A DNA stretch of 64,000 bases. Source: Cytophagaceae bacterium. Its GTDB lineage: Bacteria > Bacteroidota > Bacteroidia > Cytophagales > Spirosomataceae. The notes under the pieces were generated by a model that searched no databases, was not told the origin of the DNA, and worked only from the letters and a program-made list of their open reading frames with translations. Where the stretch lies: positions 6,646-70,645 of the forward strand of contig JAGOAA010000002.1 of NCBI GenBank assembly GCA_017984215.1, read 5' to 3'. This document shows positions 16,686 to 25,663 of this stretch, piece after piece. The position numbers and the translations under genes are program-made. Position 1 is the stretch's first letter. The number at the start of each line of letters is the position of its first letter.

Positions 16686-17219
16686 ATGTTGATAAATTAT
16701 ACCCTTTCGGTTTTTACCATGAACACGGTCGGTTTGTTAAATCGGATCACGATCATTTTCACGCGTCGTCGCCTGAATATTGAGAGTTTGACGGTTTCGG
16801 AAACGGAGCGACGTGGTGTTTCGCGTTTCACGATTGTGATTCGAAGCGAAAACCGTGATGTTGTGGAAAAATTAGTTCGTCAGATCCGGAAGGTGACGGA
16901 CGTATTAGCGGTTTATGGCTATTTGGATGATGAAATCATCTACAATGAGGTAGCCTTGTTTAAATTGGCGACTCCACTGGGAGGCGAGCCGATTGACGTG
17001 AAGACGATCAATCTTGATTGGAATGCCAAGGTGGTTCATTGGGGATTGGAATACGTGGTGGTAGAGAAAAATGGATCCGAAGAAGAATTAGGAGAATTTT
17101 ATAACTACTTGAAAAAGTGGGAAATTTTAGAGTACATCAAATCCGGTCGGATTGCCGTAGGTAAAACGGAAAAAGGTTTGGTTGAATTTCTTCCCGAGGG
17201 TAATTGGGAAATAGTATAA
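16686..17219 (+). CDS. ilvN: Acetolactate synthase, regulatory small subunit
   Basis: 177 aa. The N-terminal ACT domain (about residues 3-75: LSVFTMNTVGLLNRITIIFTRR, then RRLNIESLTVSETER) binds valine for feedback control. The C-terminal part (about 80-177) activates the large subunit. It lies one base after ilvB. Family members are often called IlvN or IlvH. It is the only ACT-domain regulator in this block, since IlvA and LeuA here lack regulatory domains. Confidence 0.95.
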   Translation: MLINYTLSVFTMNTVGLLNRITIIFTRRRLNIESLTVSETERRGVSRFTIVIRSENRDVVEKLVRQIRKVTDVLAVYGYLDDEIIYNEVALFKLATPLGGEPIDVKTINLDWNAKVVHWGLEYVVVEKNGSEEELGEFYNYLKKWEILEYIKSGRIAVGKTEKGLVEFLPEGNWEIV

Positions 17220-17251
17220 TCGAAATAGTATATAAATTAAAAAACAAAAAA

Positions 17252-18295
17252 ATGGCAAAGATTAATTTCGGTGGAGTTGTTGAAGACATCGTAACAAGAG
17301 AAGAGTTCCCTTTAGAGAAAGCTAGACAAGTATTAGCTGATCAAACAATCGCAGTAATTGGTTACGGCGTGCAAGGTCCAGGGCAAGCGCTTAACATGAA
17401 AGACAATGGTCTGAATGTTATCGTAGGTCAACGTAAAGGTAAAACCTATGACAAAGCTGTCGCTGACGGTTGGGTTCCAGGTGTAACTTTATTTGAAATC
17501 GAAGAAGCTTTGGAAAAAGGAACAATCATTTGTTACTTACTTTCTGACGCTGCTCAAATCGAATTATGGCCAACAGTTAAGAAATATTTGACAGCAGGTA
17601 AGTCATTGTATTTCTCACACGGATTTGGAATCACATACAAAGAGAAAACAGGTATCGTTCCTCCAGCAGATGTGGATGTATTCTTAGCTGCTCCAAAAGG
17701 TTCAGGTACTTCATTGCGTCGTTTGTTCGTAGCAGGTAAAGGCTTGAACTCTTCTTTCGCGGTTTACCAAGATGCGACAGGAAAAGCTCGTGAGAAATGT
17801 ATCGCTATGGCAATCGGTGTGGGTTCTGGATATTTATTCGAAACAGATTTCTACAAAGAAGTAACATCTGATTTAACAGGTGAGCGTGGTACCTTGATGG
17901 GTGCTATCCAAGGTATCTTCGCTGCACAATACGAAGTGTTACGTGAGAACGGTCACTCACCTTCTGAGGCTTTCAACGAAACCGTAGAAGAATTGACACA
18001 ATCATTGATGCCATTGGTTGCAGAGAATGGAATGGATTGGATGTATGCCAACTGCTCTACGACTGCACAACGTGGTGCTTTGGATTGGTGGAAACCTTTC
18101 CGTGATGCTTCGAAGCCAGTATTCGAGAAATTATATAACTCAGTTAAGACACAAGCGGAGGCGGCACGTTCAATTGATTTGAACTCACAACCGGATTACC
18201 GTGTAAAATTAGAAGCTGAATTGCAAGAAATGCGTGATTCAGAGATGTGGAGAGCGGGAGCTGCGGTACGTAGCTTACGTCCTGAAAACAACTAA
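17252..18295 (+). CDS. ilvC: Ketol-acid reductoisomerase (NADP+), class I
   Basis: 347 aa from the ATG at 17252. IlvC converts acetolactate or acetohydroxybutyrate to dihydroxy acids with Mg and NADPH. The N-terminal Rossmann motif is IGYGVQGPGQA, followed by VGQRKGK (cofactor specificity loop) and YFSHGFGI. The C-terminal knotted domain has TDLTGERGTLMG-like metal ligands and CSTTAQRGALDWW. An in-frame start at 17204 would overlap ilvN by 16 bases and add a non-family N-terminus, so it was rejected. Its length fits the short class I form. A strong terminator follows. Confidence 0.96.
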   Translation: MAKINFGGVVEDIVTREEFPLEKARQVLADQTIAVIGYGVQGPGQALNMKDNGLNVIVGQRKGKTYDKAVADGWVPGVTLFEIEEALEKGTIICYLLSDAAQIELWPTVKKYLTAGKSLYFSHGFGITYKEKTGIVPPADVDVFLAAPKGSGTSLRRLFVAGKGLNSSFAVYQDATGKAREKCIAMAIGVGSGYLFETDFYKEVTSDLTGERGTLMGAIQGIFAAQYEVLRENGHSPSEAFNETVEELTQSLMPLVAENGMDWMYANCSTTAQRGALDWWKPFRDASKPVFEKLYNSVKTQAEAARSIDLNSQPDYRVKLEAELQEMRDSEMWRAGAAVRSLRPENN

Positions 18296-18313
18296 TTTTA
18301 GCTGTATATATTT

Positions 18314-18347
18314 GAAGTCGCCTGGGTTTAACCTGGGCGACTTTTTT
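18314..18347 (+). terminator. Terminator after ilvC
   Basis: GC-rich hairpin (arms AAGTCGCC and GGCGACTT) followed by seven T. It ends the ilvD-B-N-C transcript. The -33 element of ilvA begins immediately after. Confidence 0.88.
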
Positions 18348-18348
18348 A

Positions 18349-18378
18349 TTGCCCACCTAGCAGTTTTTTGTACATTTG
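18349..18378 (+). promoter_or_regulatory. Promoter of ilvA, possibly giving a leaderless mRNA
   Basis: TTG (18349-18351), 19-base spacer, TACATTTG (18371-18378). The ATG is at 18385, only 6 bases after the box. Transcription in this phylum usually starts about 5-8 bases after the -7 box, so the mRNA may begin at or near the start codon. Confidence 0.65.
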
Positions 18379-18384
18379 CAGGGC

Positions 18385-19383
18385 ATGGAATTCAACAAAT
18401 TAACAGAGGTTCCAAGCCTTCATCAAATCAAACAAGCTGCACAACAAATTCAGAACATCGTTCTGAAGACACCTTTGTTGTATGCTCCCCGATTGTCTGA
18501 AAGCTTTGGTGCCAAGATATTTTTAAAGCGGGAGGACCTCCAAGGGGTTCGTTCTTATAAGATTCGTGGTGCCTATCATAAAATTTCCAATATACCGGTT
18601 GACCTTCGTGCGCAAGGTGTTGTTGCTGCTTCCGCTGGAAATCATGCACAAGGTGTAGCGCTATCATGTGCCTTACTCGGCATTCAAGCGTATATTTTTA
18701 TGCCAAAAACCACGCCTTTACAAAAGGTAGAAGCCGTTCGTTTTCATGGCAAAGAGAAAGTCCGAATTAAATTAGTAGGGAATACCTATGACGAGGCATT
18801 TGCCGCTGCCCAAACATTTTGCCAACAAAATCATTCGATTTTCATTCCTCCATTCGATGATTATGATATCATAGCTGGCCAGGCAACGGTTGCCTTGGAA
18901 ATTGTGGATCAATTGCCCACACCCGCTGATTTTGTTTTAGTGGCTATCGGAGGGGGTGGTCTTGCGGCTGGGGCATCATTGGTTTTACATGCCCTTTCGC
19001 CTCAAACAAAATTAATCGGCGTCGAGCCTGCCTTAGCTCCATCGATGTCGGAGAGTCTTGATGCACATCAGGTGGTCACATTAGACTCCATCGATTCTTT
19101 TGTCGACGGAGCATCCGTGAAACGGGTGGGAGAGAAGACCTTTGGGATTTGTGAAAAATCACTTGATCGGATGTTGGTCGTTGAGAAAAAAGTTCTCTGT
19201 CAAACCATGTTGGACTTATATCAATATTACAGCATGATTGTTGAGCCCGCAGGCGCTTTGTCTGTAGCCGCACTGGAACAATTGCGCCCAGAAATTGAAG
19301 GGAAAACCGTAGTCTGCGTAATTTCGGGAGGTAATTTTGATACAAAACGTTTTCCTGAGATTAGTCAATTAGCAAAATCTTGA
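18385..19383 (+). CDS. ilvA: Threonine dehydratase, short form without regulatory domain
   Basis: 332 aa from the ATG at 18385 (an upstream TTG at 18376 lies inside the -7 box). This PLP enzyme deaminates threonine to 2-ketobutyrate, the isoleucine precursor. The PLP Lys59 is in VRSYKIRGAYHKI, the substrate loop is SAGNHAQGVAL and the phosphate-binding Gly loop is AIGGGGLAAGA. The protein ends after the catalytic domain (VCVISGGNFDTKRF), without the ACT-like domain of biosynthetic IlvA. It may therefore be insensitive to isoleucine, or regulated differently. Position after ilvC supports a biosynthetic role. Confidence 0.92.
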   Translation: MEFNKLTEVPSLHQIKQAAQQIQNIVLKTPLLYAPRLSESFGAKIFLKREDLQGVRSYKIRGAYHKISNIPVDLRAQGVVAASAGNHAQGVALSCALLGIQAYIFMPKTTPLQKVEAVRFHGKEKVRIKLVGNTYDEAFAAAQTFCQQNHSIFIPPFDDYDIIAGQATVALEIVDQLPTPADFVLVAIGGGGLAAGASLVLHALSPQTKLIGVEPALAPSMSESLDAHQVVTLDSIDSFVDGASVKRVGEKTFGICEKSLDRMLVVEKKVLCQTMLDLYQYYSMIVEPAGALSVAALEQLRPEIEGKTVVCVISGGNFDTKRFPEISQLAKS

Positions 19384-19540
19384 TTATTTAAAGAAAAATA
19401 AAACACTTTTGTTTTTCGTTCGTAAGGACTATTAATCTTAATTTTAATTGATATTTAGATTAATGATTTTAATTTGATAGGTTATTCCATAATTTTTAGT
19501 TTTTTAGTCTAAATCAGCGGTCGTATTTATTTTTGATTTT

Positions 19541-19571
19541 TTGCTTCGTACTATAAATAAAGCTAGTTTTG
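19541..19571 (+). promoter_or_regulatory. Promoter of leuA
   Basis: TTG (19541-19543), 20-base spacer, TAGTTTTG (19564-19571), 25 bases before the ATG. Confidence 0.6.
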
Positions 19572-19596
19572 TGTTCGATTTAGCAGACAAAACAAT

Positions 19597-20736
19597 ATGA
19601 GCAACCGCATTCAAATCTTTGATACTACGTTACGTGATGGGGAACAGGTTCCCGGCTGTCAATTAAACCGCGAGGAAAAAGTTGAAGTAGCCTTAGAACT
19701 CGAGAAGTTGGGCGTTGATGTTATTGAGGCGGGTTTTCCTATTTCATCTCCTGGAGATTTTGCATCTGTTAAAGCGATTGCTGAAGCGATTAAAGAACCT
19801 ACGGTTTGTGCGCTGACGCGTGCTAAAAAAGAAGATATTGACGCCGCAGTGGAGGCATTAAAACCTGCACGTCATCCGCGTATTCATACGGGAATTGGTG
19901 CTTCAGATGTTCACATTAAACATAAGTTCAACTCGACACGTGAAGAGATTATTGAGCGTGGGGTTTGGGCAGTCAAATATGCCAAATCTTTTGTGGAAGA
20001 TGTTGAGTTCTTTGCTGAAGATGCTGGTCGGGCAGATTTACCTTTCCTAGCAAAATTGACTTCGGAAGTGATTAAAGCAGGTGCGACGGTTGTCAACCTA
20101 CCCGATACTACGGGTTATTTACTGCCGAATCAAATGTATGATCGCATTACATATTTATTCGAACACGTAGATAACATACACCAAGCGACTATTTCCATGC
20201 ATAATCACAACGATTTGGGATTAGCCACGGCAAATACGATTGCAGGGATTCAAGCAGGAGCACGTCAGGTAGAGGTTACCATGAATGGAATTGGTGAGCG
20301 CGCGGGTAATACTTCCTTGGAAGAAGTAGCCATGATTTTAAATGTACATAAGGACTTAGGTTATTCGACAGGTATTAATCCCCAATATTTATACCCGACG
20401 AGTTGCTTGGTTTCCAATATGATGGGTATGCCTGTACAGGCTAATAAGGCCATTGTAGGTGCAAATGCATTTGCTCACTCATCTGGCATTCACCAAGATG
20501 GTTTCTTGAAACATGCCCAAAATTATGAAATCATGAATCCCGAAGATGTAGGGGTGCCGTCATCAGCGATTCTACTAACTTCTCGCTCAGGTCGTGCAGC
20601 GTTACGTCACCGCTTAAGTTTGTTGGGATTTGATTTTGAAAAACCAGAATTAGATAAGATATATACGCGTTTCTTACTCATGGCAGATGCGCGTAAAATG
20701 ATTCACGATGAAGATTTAAAAGAGCTAATCGGCTAA
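19597..20736 (+). CDS. leuA: 2-isopropylmalate synthase, short form
   Basis: 379 aa. It condenses acetyl-CoA with 2-ketoisovalerate, the first step of leucine synthesis. The TIM-barrel motifs are complete: FDTTLRDGEQVPG (metal and substrate site), NLPDTTGYLLP, SMHNHNDLGLATAN (metal His pair), NGIGERAGNTSLEE and HSSGIHQDGFLK. The roughly 130-residue C-terminal leucine-binding domain of long LeuA is absent. leuB, leuC and leuD are not in this window. Citramalate or homocitrate synthase cannot be fully excluded, but the motifs and ilv context favour LeuA. Confidence 0.9.
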   Translation: MSNRIQIFDTTLRDGEQVPGCQLNREEKVEVALELEKLGVDVIEAGFPISSPGDFASVKAIAEAIKEPTVCALTRAKKEDIDAAVEALKPARHPRIHTGIGASDVHIKHKFNSTREEIIERGVWAVKYAKSFVEDVEFFAEDAGRADLPFLAKLTSEVIKAGATVVNLPDTTGYLLPNQMYDRITYLFEHVDNIHQATISMHNHNDLGLATANTIAGIQAGARQVEVTMNGIGERAGNTSLEEVAMILNVHKDLGYSTGINPQYLYPTSCLVSNMMGMPVQANKAIVGANAFAHSSGIHQDGFLKHAQNYEIMNPEDVGVPSSAILLTSRSGRAALRHRLSLLGFDFEKPELDKIYTRFLLMADARKMIHDEDLKELIG

Positions 20737-22215
20737 TTCATTCGTTGGAATCAATACAAAACGAGACATCTTCTGATCAAAGGGGATGTCTTTTTTGATT
20801 TTAATGCTTTGGCTTAGGGAATTGATAGGCAAAAATAGAAAGGGTTTACTTGATTGCTCTACCAAAAGTATTCCCTTTGTAGTTATTGCATATTCATGAA
20901 TGCCAACTTCGTATGCTGGCAGAGGCTTTAGTTGTATGGCTTGAGGAAGCCCTTTAACTGAAGTCAAGTTAATAACTTCGGCAGGAAAGGTATAATGCCC
21001 TGATTTCTTCAGCAACTTGGTTTCATGATCTCCTAAACTATATAAGGTGTTCTTATTAAAATAATATGCATTGCTCGCATCAGCGATTAGACGTATACGC
21101 AAATTTTCCATTTTGGGTCCTGCCATAACTATTGAAAGCCCTACCCAAACCACTGCAGGAATCAGTAAAAATAGACGATTTATGGGCAGTTGGTATAGAA
21201 TCGGTTGAATCGCCGCGAAATAACTAATTAAAATAAATACAACACCATAACTCGAAAACCGCTCGGAGAACAAGGCCCCTAAATCGCCAGCCTGTGCATT
21301 GCCGCGCCCCAAAGTAATCATGGCACCTACCGCCATCACTTGCAGGAGAATTAGTCCAGAAAATAAGAGTGTATTGTTTTTTGTCTGATGGTATTTCCAA
21401 AGAACATATAAGCTATTCATTAAAAACAATGCCCCGACGATCATACTGATGGTCAGGTCTTTTTTGACCGCTCCTCCTACAAAAACAATCGTTCCTTTGA
21501 CCGTAAAAAGTAATTTCTCTACGATTGATCCCGAAGAAGGTATCGTTGCCGGGGATGCATAGCCAATGAAATAGACATAAAAGACAACTGCTCCCGCCAA
21601 ACCATACAGCCAAACGCAGGAATCTCGAAGGTAAATCAATAGTAGTAGGATGATGGGAATAAAGGCAAGTCCTTCCGTGCTGAACATGGGGTAAAGCAAA
21701 GAAAGCCAAATGCCCCATGCCCTACTTTTATGATCGCTCAGTGCGTATGAAATCCAGATGAGGAAAACGAGTGAGGTCGTGTGTTGTAAAACCCCAATTA
21801 ACGCGAAGTTGTCCAAGTTGCCATTGGGCGCGTAAAGTAAACCGACAAGTGCCACCATGTGCCACGGATTGATTTGATTTCGTTGCGCTAATTTGGCAAA
21901 CGGGTATATGACGGTTAAGGTTAGTAGATTCGCCCAAATAGTTAATGATTTGAAATCAAAATTCGTTTCAAATAGTGCATAGATGGCTGTAATCAATCTG
22001 GCCATCGGTATTCGATGGATGTAACTATGAAACTCGAACGTGCGATTCCAAAATTCCTTGGCTGTAAAACCCGGCAAGTCTGTAAAATAAGCCAAAAACA
22101 AGAAGTCATCCCCCCAATTCGGAAAGTTGATTAAATAGGTAGAAAGTCTGTAAAAATGCGCTAATATGATGCAGCTACATGTCGCCAGAATTAAGCCTTT
22201 TTGTAGGTTTTTCAT
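20725..22215 (-). CDS. Polytopic membrane protein, possibly GT-C-fold
   Basis: 496 aa with roughly ten predicted membrane helices and a C-terminal soluble part of about 130 residues. Near the N-terminus, after the first helix, is an acidic loop (INFPNWGDDFLFLAYF), which recalls the catalytic Asp region of GT-C glycosyltransferases. I do not recognise a named family. The start overlaps the stop of the upstream MscS gene by 4 bases (ATGA), indicating translational coupling, and the 3' end overlaps leuA by 12 bases on the other strand. Function unknown. Confidence 0.75.
   Translation of the reverse strand: MKNLQKGLILATCSCIILAHFYRLSTYLINFPNWGDDFLFLAYFTDLPGFTAKEFWNRTFEFHSYIHRIPMARLITAIYALFETNFDFKSLTIWANLLTLTVIYPFAKLAQRNQINPWHMVALVGLLYAPNGNLDNFALIGVLQHTTSLVFLIWISYALSDHKSRAWGIWLSLLYPMFSTEGLAFIPIILLLLIYLRDSCVWLYGLAGAVVFYVYFIGYASPATIPSSGSIVEKLLFTVKGTIVFVGGAVKKDLTISMIVGALFLMNSLYVLWKYHQTKNNTLLFSGLILLQVMAVGAMITLGRGNAQAGDLGALFSERFSSYGVVFILISYFAAIQPILYQLPINRLFLLIPAVVWVGLSIVMAGPKMENLRIRLIADASNAYYFNKNTLYSLGDHETKLLKKSGHYTFPAEVINLTSVKGLPQAIQLKPLPAYEVGIHEYAITTKGILLVEQSSKPFLFLPINSLSQSIKIKKDIPFDQKMSRFVLIPTNELAD
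20764..20796 (+). terminator. leuA terminator inside the converging gene
   Basis: Arms AGACATC (20764-20770) and GATGTCT (20785-20791), then a T-run. It lies within the 3' coding end of the minus-strand membrane protein gene, which converges on leuA with a 12-base overlap. Confidence 0.6.
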
Positions 22216-23285
22216 GCGCTCACATTACTCGCTAAAGTAATTTTTTCTTGTTCGAGTATCTCCAAAATGCGCATATTAATTCGCTGTTTGGTTTGTTGGT
22301 ACACCGACAAATCCTTCGTTTCCACAAAAAACATCACAGAAATGTCCAGCGAATAAGGTCCAAATCCTTCAAAGACAACCTTGGGTTCTTTTTTCTTACA
22401 TAAGTTTTCTTGTAAGATGCCTGCTGTGATTGATTCAATCGTAGCATTGATTTGAGCTGGAGTCGTTTTTAAGTTACAAGTAATGTTGAATTTGGCTCTT
22501 CGATAATCTCGCTCAGTCAGGTTTTCCAAAGATTGCGATGTTAGTAATCGATTGGGAATAACGATAAGGTTACCATCATTTCCCCTTAGTCGAGTACTGC
22601 GAAAACCGATTTTCTCAATATCACCTGTAATGACTCCCACTTGAATACTGTCGCCCACCACAAAAGGAAGGTCTAAGAATATCGTAAATGAGGCAAATAA
22701 GTTTTCGAGTGTTTCCCGAGCAGCCAATGCCAAAGCCAATCCCCCAAGTCCCAATCCCGTGATCAACGCAACCACATCCACCTCAAAAACACGACCCAAT
22801 AAAACAAAGCCTGCACCCGCGATAATAAATACGAGTGATAGGTCGTTTAAAAATGGAATGAATTGCTGCTTGGATTTTTGTTCGATACCTTGCCATTTCA
22901 CTTGCGCAACCAATATGCCTACTTTCACTAAGCGAATGATGACCCAAGTGATGGTTAATATAAGGGCAGATTCGAATGATTTCGCGATTAAAAAACGAAT
23001 ACCAAAGTTTTCGATCGAAACCCAATGCCACGCGTTTGGTACACGTAAATTTTGTGTGGCAAAATATAAGAAGATCCAGAATGTTAGTAGCTCAAAGGGT
23101 TTTCGCAATTGTTGAATACAATCCTCGATGGTAATGGATGAATCGGGGAAAAATCGAAGGACGATTTTTGAGAAGGCATTGGAGATAATACGTTTGAATG
23201 CGAAACCTACCAATAGGACCGACGCGAATAAAATTAAATCAATCGCCGAGTTTTCTAAAAAATACCAATTGCTTAAGCGCTCCAT
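22212..23285 (-). CDS. MscS-family mechanosensitive ion channel
   Basis: 357 aa. Small-conductance channels release solutes on hypo-osmotic shock. About four N-terminal membrane helices precede the pore helix and the beta domain (ALITGLGLGGLALALAARE; then NLFASFTIFLDLPFVVGDSI). The Gly/Ala-rich pore helix is diagnostic. The C-terminal cytoplasmic cage continues with RLRGNDGNLIVIPNRLL. It overlaps the following membrane-protein gene by 4 bases. A -7 box (TATATTTG) sits 24-31 bases upstream of the ATG. Confidence 0.92.
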   Translation of the reverse strand: MERLSNWYFLENSAIDLILFASVLLVGFAFKRIISNAFSKIVLRFFPDSSITIEDCIQQLRKPFELLTFWIFLYFATQNLRVPNAWHWVSIENFGIRFLIAKSFESALILTITWVIIRLVKVGILVAQVKWQGIEQKSKQQFIPFLNDLSLVFIIAGAGFVLLGRVFEVDVVALITGLGLGGLALALAARETLENLFASFTIFLDLPFVVGDSIQVGVITGDIEKIGFRSTRLRGNDGNLIVIPNRLLTSQSLENLTERDYRRAKFNITCNLKTTPAQINATIESITAGILQENLCKKKEPKVVFEGFGPYSLDISVMFFVETKDLSVYQQTKQRINMRILEILEQEKITLASNVSA

Positions 23286-23308
23286 GCGTGATTCTTACAT
23301 TATGATTT

Positions 23309-23316
23309 CAAATATA
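23309..23316 (-). promoter_or_regulatory. -7 box for the mscS-family gene
   Basis: TATATTTG on the minus strand, ending 24 bases before the ATG. No TTG -33 element at normal spacing is seen. Confidence 0.45.
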
Positions 23317-23395
23317 GCTAATATCTTACTCGATTATGAAAAAAATTACGACCTTTGCAGACTTGAAAGATATAAAAGGGAGGAATTTTAACCGC

Positions 23396-24709
23396 ATGAT
23401 TTACAATCAATTGACTCATTTAAATAAAAAGTTTTTCGTATCGTTAGGGCTTGTGCTCGTTTTCTTTGCTTCTTGCTTGCCGAGTACATCTGCACAAACG
23501 ATCGTTAATTCACCTCTTTCTTATATCGGAATGGGTGAGTTATACACGCCTGAAACACCTTCTAATTCAATGATGGGTGGAATTGGTGTTTCGAATTCAA
23601 ATGGTATTTATTCCAATCAAATTAACCCCGCGCTCCTAGTTCGTAATCAGTATACCATGTTTGAAGTAGGCATTAATGCCGAATTGAAAAACATGCAAGA
23701 TTACCGTCAGCGCCAACAAGCTTTAGGGGGTAATTATCAGTCGGTGAACTTGACTGTACCTGTCCTTCCAAATCGCTGGACCATGTCTTTTGGGGTTCGT
23801 CCGTATTCCACGGTTAATTATGAAACGCGTTCTTACCGTCGTTTAAATGTACTGGGTGTAGATAGTTTATTGTATTCCTACAAAGGAGAGGGCGGTGTTA
23901 GTAAGCTTTCTATTGCAAATGGAGTTCGAATCGGCAAGGAATTGTATGTGGGCCTAGAAATGGGTTTTCTATTCGGTGCTGTCAATCGTAATGTGGGTAC
24001 TCAAAACCTTTCGGATGGCCAGTTTTACAAGATACAGTTGGAGAATCAATCTCGTTACAGTGACTTCACGTTCAAAGCGGGTGCCGCTTGGCGCAAAGTG
24101 TTAAAAGGTGATGTTGTTTTGAATGCGGGAGCAACCTTAGATTTAAGTCCGAGGTTGAATTCAACATTAGTAAAGCGTTTTGTTACCTATGATTTGGGAG
24201 GTTTAAACATTATTAATTCGGATACCCTGTCAAAATCACAATCGATTACGCAACAATTGCCTGTTTCCACTCGCTTAGGTGTTAGTGTAGAACGCCTTGC
24301 GCACTGGATGGTAGGAGTAGATTATGTTCGCACCGACTGGTCCAAAGTTGATAATAATTTAGGGCGAAGCGCTGTATTGCCGGTAAGCCAACAAGTATCG
24401 ATTGGGGCTGAATATACACCTGATTTTGAATCAATTTCGAATTTTTTCAAGCGTGTTACCTATCGGGTAGGCGTAAGCCAAACGACAACTCCGTATGATT
24501 TTGCTGGCAATGGTCAGTACGCGAAAGATCAAAGCCTTTCTTTGGGCGTTGCCTTGCCTTTGCGTAATTTCTTGAACTACATCAATGTTTCTTATCAAAT
24601 CGGTAAGCGTGGTTCACTTACAGATAATCGCTTAGAGGAGCAATACCATCGCGTGGTTGTTGGTTTAACATTAGGTGATATCTGGTTCCGTAAAGTCAAA
24701 ATTGATTAA
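23396..24709 (+). CDS. Outer-membrane beta-barrel protein
   Basis: 437 aa from the ATG at 23396, which gives a normal signal peptide (basic start, hydrophobic core, cleavage near PSTSAQ). An in-frame start at 23336 adds 20 residues that do not look like a signal peptide. The mature protein starts SPLSYIGMGELYTPETPSN and alternates beta strands to the end, as in FadL-like transport porins of Bacteroidota. The barrel ends with an aromatic/Val-rich strand (HRVVVGLTLGDIWF). Its position directly before lptC suggests a link with envelope biogenesis, though its cargo is unknown. Confidence 0.75.
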   Translation: MIYNQLTHLNKKFFVSLGLVLVFFASCLPSTSAQTIVNSPLSYIGMGELYTPETPSNSMMGGIGVSNSNGIYSNQINPALLVRNQYTMFEVGINAELKNMQDYRQRQQALGGNYQSVNLTVPVLPNRWTMSFGVRPYSTVNYETRSYRRLNVLGVDSLLYSYKGEGGVSKLSIANGVRIGKELYVGLEMGFLFGAVNRNVGTQNLSDGQFYKIQLENQSRYSDFTFKAGAAWRKVLKGDVVLNAGATLDLSPRLNSTLVKRFVTYDLGGLNIINSDTLSKSQSITQQLPVSTRLGVSVERLAHWMVGVDYVRTDWSKVDNNLGRSAVLPVSQQVSIGAEYTPDFESISNFFKRVTYRVGVSQTTTPYDFAGNGQYAKDQSLSLGVALPLRNFLNYINVSYQIGKRGSLTDNRLEEQYHRVVVGLTLGDIWFRKVKID

Positions 24710-24713
24710 TCCC

Positions 24714-25259
24714 ATGTTTGGACATTTGAGATTCCTGCTTCTTGTAGTGATTTCTCTGTTGATTTGGTCTTGCCAAAAAGAGCAAGCCGTGGATAATCGT
24801 GTCTATCGTGGTCCAAAATCCGAACTCTTGGGTATCGATATGGTTTATTCAGATTCAGGAAGGACCGTTGTGCACATGATTACGGACCAACAAATTACCT
24901 CGCCTACCGAAGATCGTATTTACCCTAAAGAAATGAAACTATGGTTTTATGATAAATTGGGGAACGTTAGTTCACAGATTCGCGGGGATTCAGCGCATTT
25001 CTTTCGAACAGACAATTCCTATAAATTAATGGGGCATGTGGTCATCAACAATGTGCTGAAAGGGGAAGTAATGAAAACAGACGAGTTTACTTGGTTGCCT
25101 GACGAGAAGCGAATTTTTACGACGAAACCCGTATCCATTAAGACTCGAACCGACATTGTGCATGGTGTCGGATTTGATGCGGCACAAGATTTTTCAACGT
25201 ATTCGCTGCGACACGTGAGCAATTCCGTATTGACTGTTGATGAATTACCGTCGAATTAA
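24714..25259 (+). CDS. lptC: LPS export protein LptC-like lipoprotein
   Basis: 181 aa from the ATG at 24714, 4 bases after the outer-membrane protein stop. Lipobox LLIWSC at about residue 18. The mature part has the LptC/LptA-type beta-jellyroll pattern: YSDSGRTVVHMITDQQI, GDSAHFFRTDNSYKLMGHVVINN, MKTDEFTWLPDEKRIFTTKPV. LptC links the LptBFG ATPase complex to LptA for LPS transport. In Bacteroidota it is usually a lipoprotein rather than a single-pass helix protein. Its end overlaps the converging cytochrome gene by 4 bases. Confidence 0.85.
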   Translation: MFGHLRFLLLVVISLLIWSCQKEQAVDNRVYRGPKSELLGIDMVYSDSGRTVVHMITDQQITSPTEDRIYPKEMKLWFYDKLGNVSSQIRGDSAHFFRTDNSYKLMGHVVINNVLKGEVMKTDEFTWLPDEKRIFTTKPVSIKTRTDIVHGVGFDAAQDFSTYSLRHVSNSVLTVDELPSN

Positions 25260-25663
25260 CGACAATTTTTCAAGGCAGCTCGTGCTTCGTCAAATGAGTA
25301 GATTTTTTTATCGCCCCAGCTGTCTTTCATAAAAGTTACAAGCTCGGCAATATCGATGGCTTCTAATTTGGTATTCGCTGGCATATAACCCGCATAGGAT
25401 TTTCCATTAACCTTAATTTCGCCCTTCTGTCCTTGTTTGATAATACAAACTAATTGCTGGGGAGCAACGCGCGTCCAAAGGTCTGTTTTGGCCAATGCCG
25501 GGTATAGATCGCGTAATCCACTTCCATCGTTTTGATGACAATTAGCGCAATTTTTTTCGTAGATCGATCTTCCTTCAACCACATATTGTTGGTACATGAT
25601 TTCCTCCTTGCTTTGGCAGGAAGCGAACAAAATAATCAGGTTGATGAAAAGTAGATACTTCAT
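25256..25663 (-). CDS. Monohaem cytochrome c lipoprotein
   Basis: 135 aa. Lipobox LFASC (Cys16) anchors it to a membrane. The single haem motif CANCH is at 39-43, and the likely axial Met is in YAGYMPANT. It is a class I cytochrome c that would shuttle electrons in the periplasm. It overlaps the upstream SCO1 gene by one base (TAATG-type junction), so the pair is co-translated. The context suggests a role in respiratory oxidase assembly or electron delivery. Confidence 0.9.
   Translation of the reverse strand: MKYLLFINLIILFASCQSKEEIMYQQYVVEGRSIYEKNCANCHQNDGSGLRDLYPALAKTDLWTRVAPQQLVCIIKQGQKGEIKVNGKSYAGYMPANTKLEAIDIAELVTFMKDSWGDKKIYSFDEARAALKNCR

Noticed and set aside
17204..17251. Longer N-terminus for IlvC starting at 17204
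   Set aside because: It overlaps the end of ilvN and adds a Lys-rich, non-family stretch; the ATG at 17252 gives the usual start.
19597..20736. leuA as a truncated pseudogene
   Set aside because: All barrel motifs are intact and the stop is clean with a terminator; short LeuA forms without the regulatory domain occur naturally.
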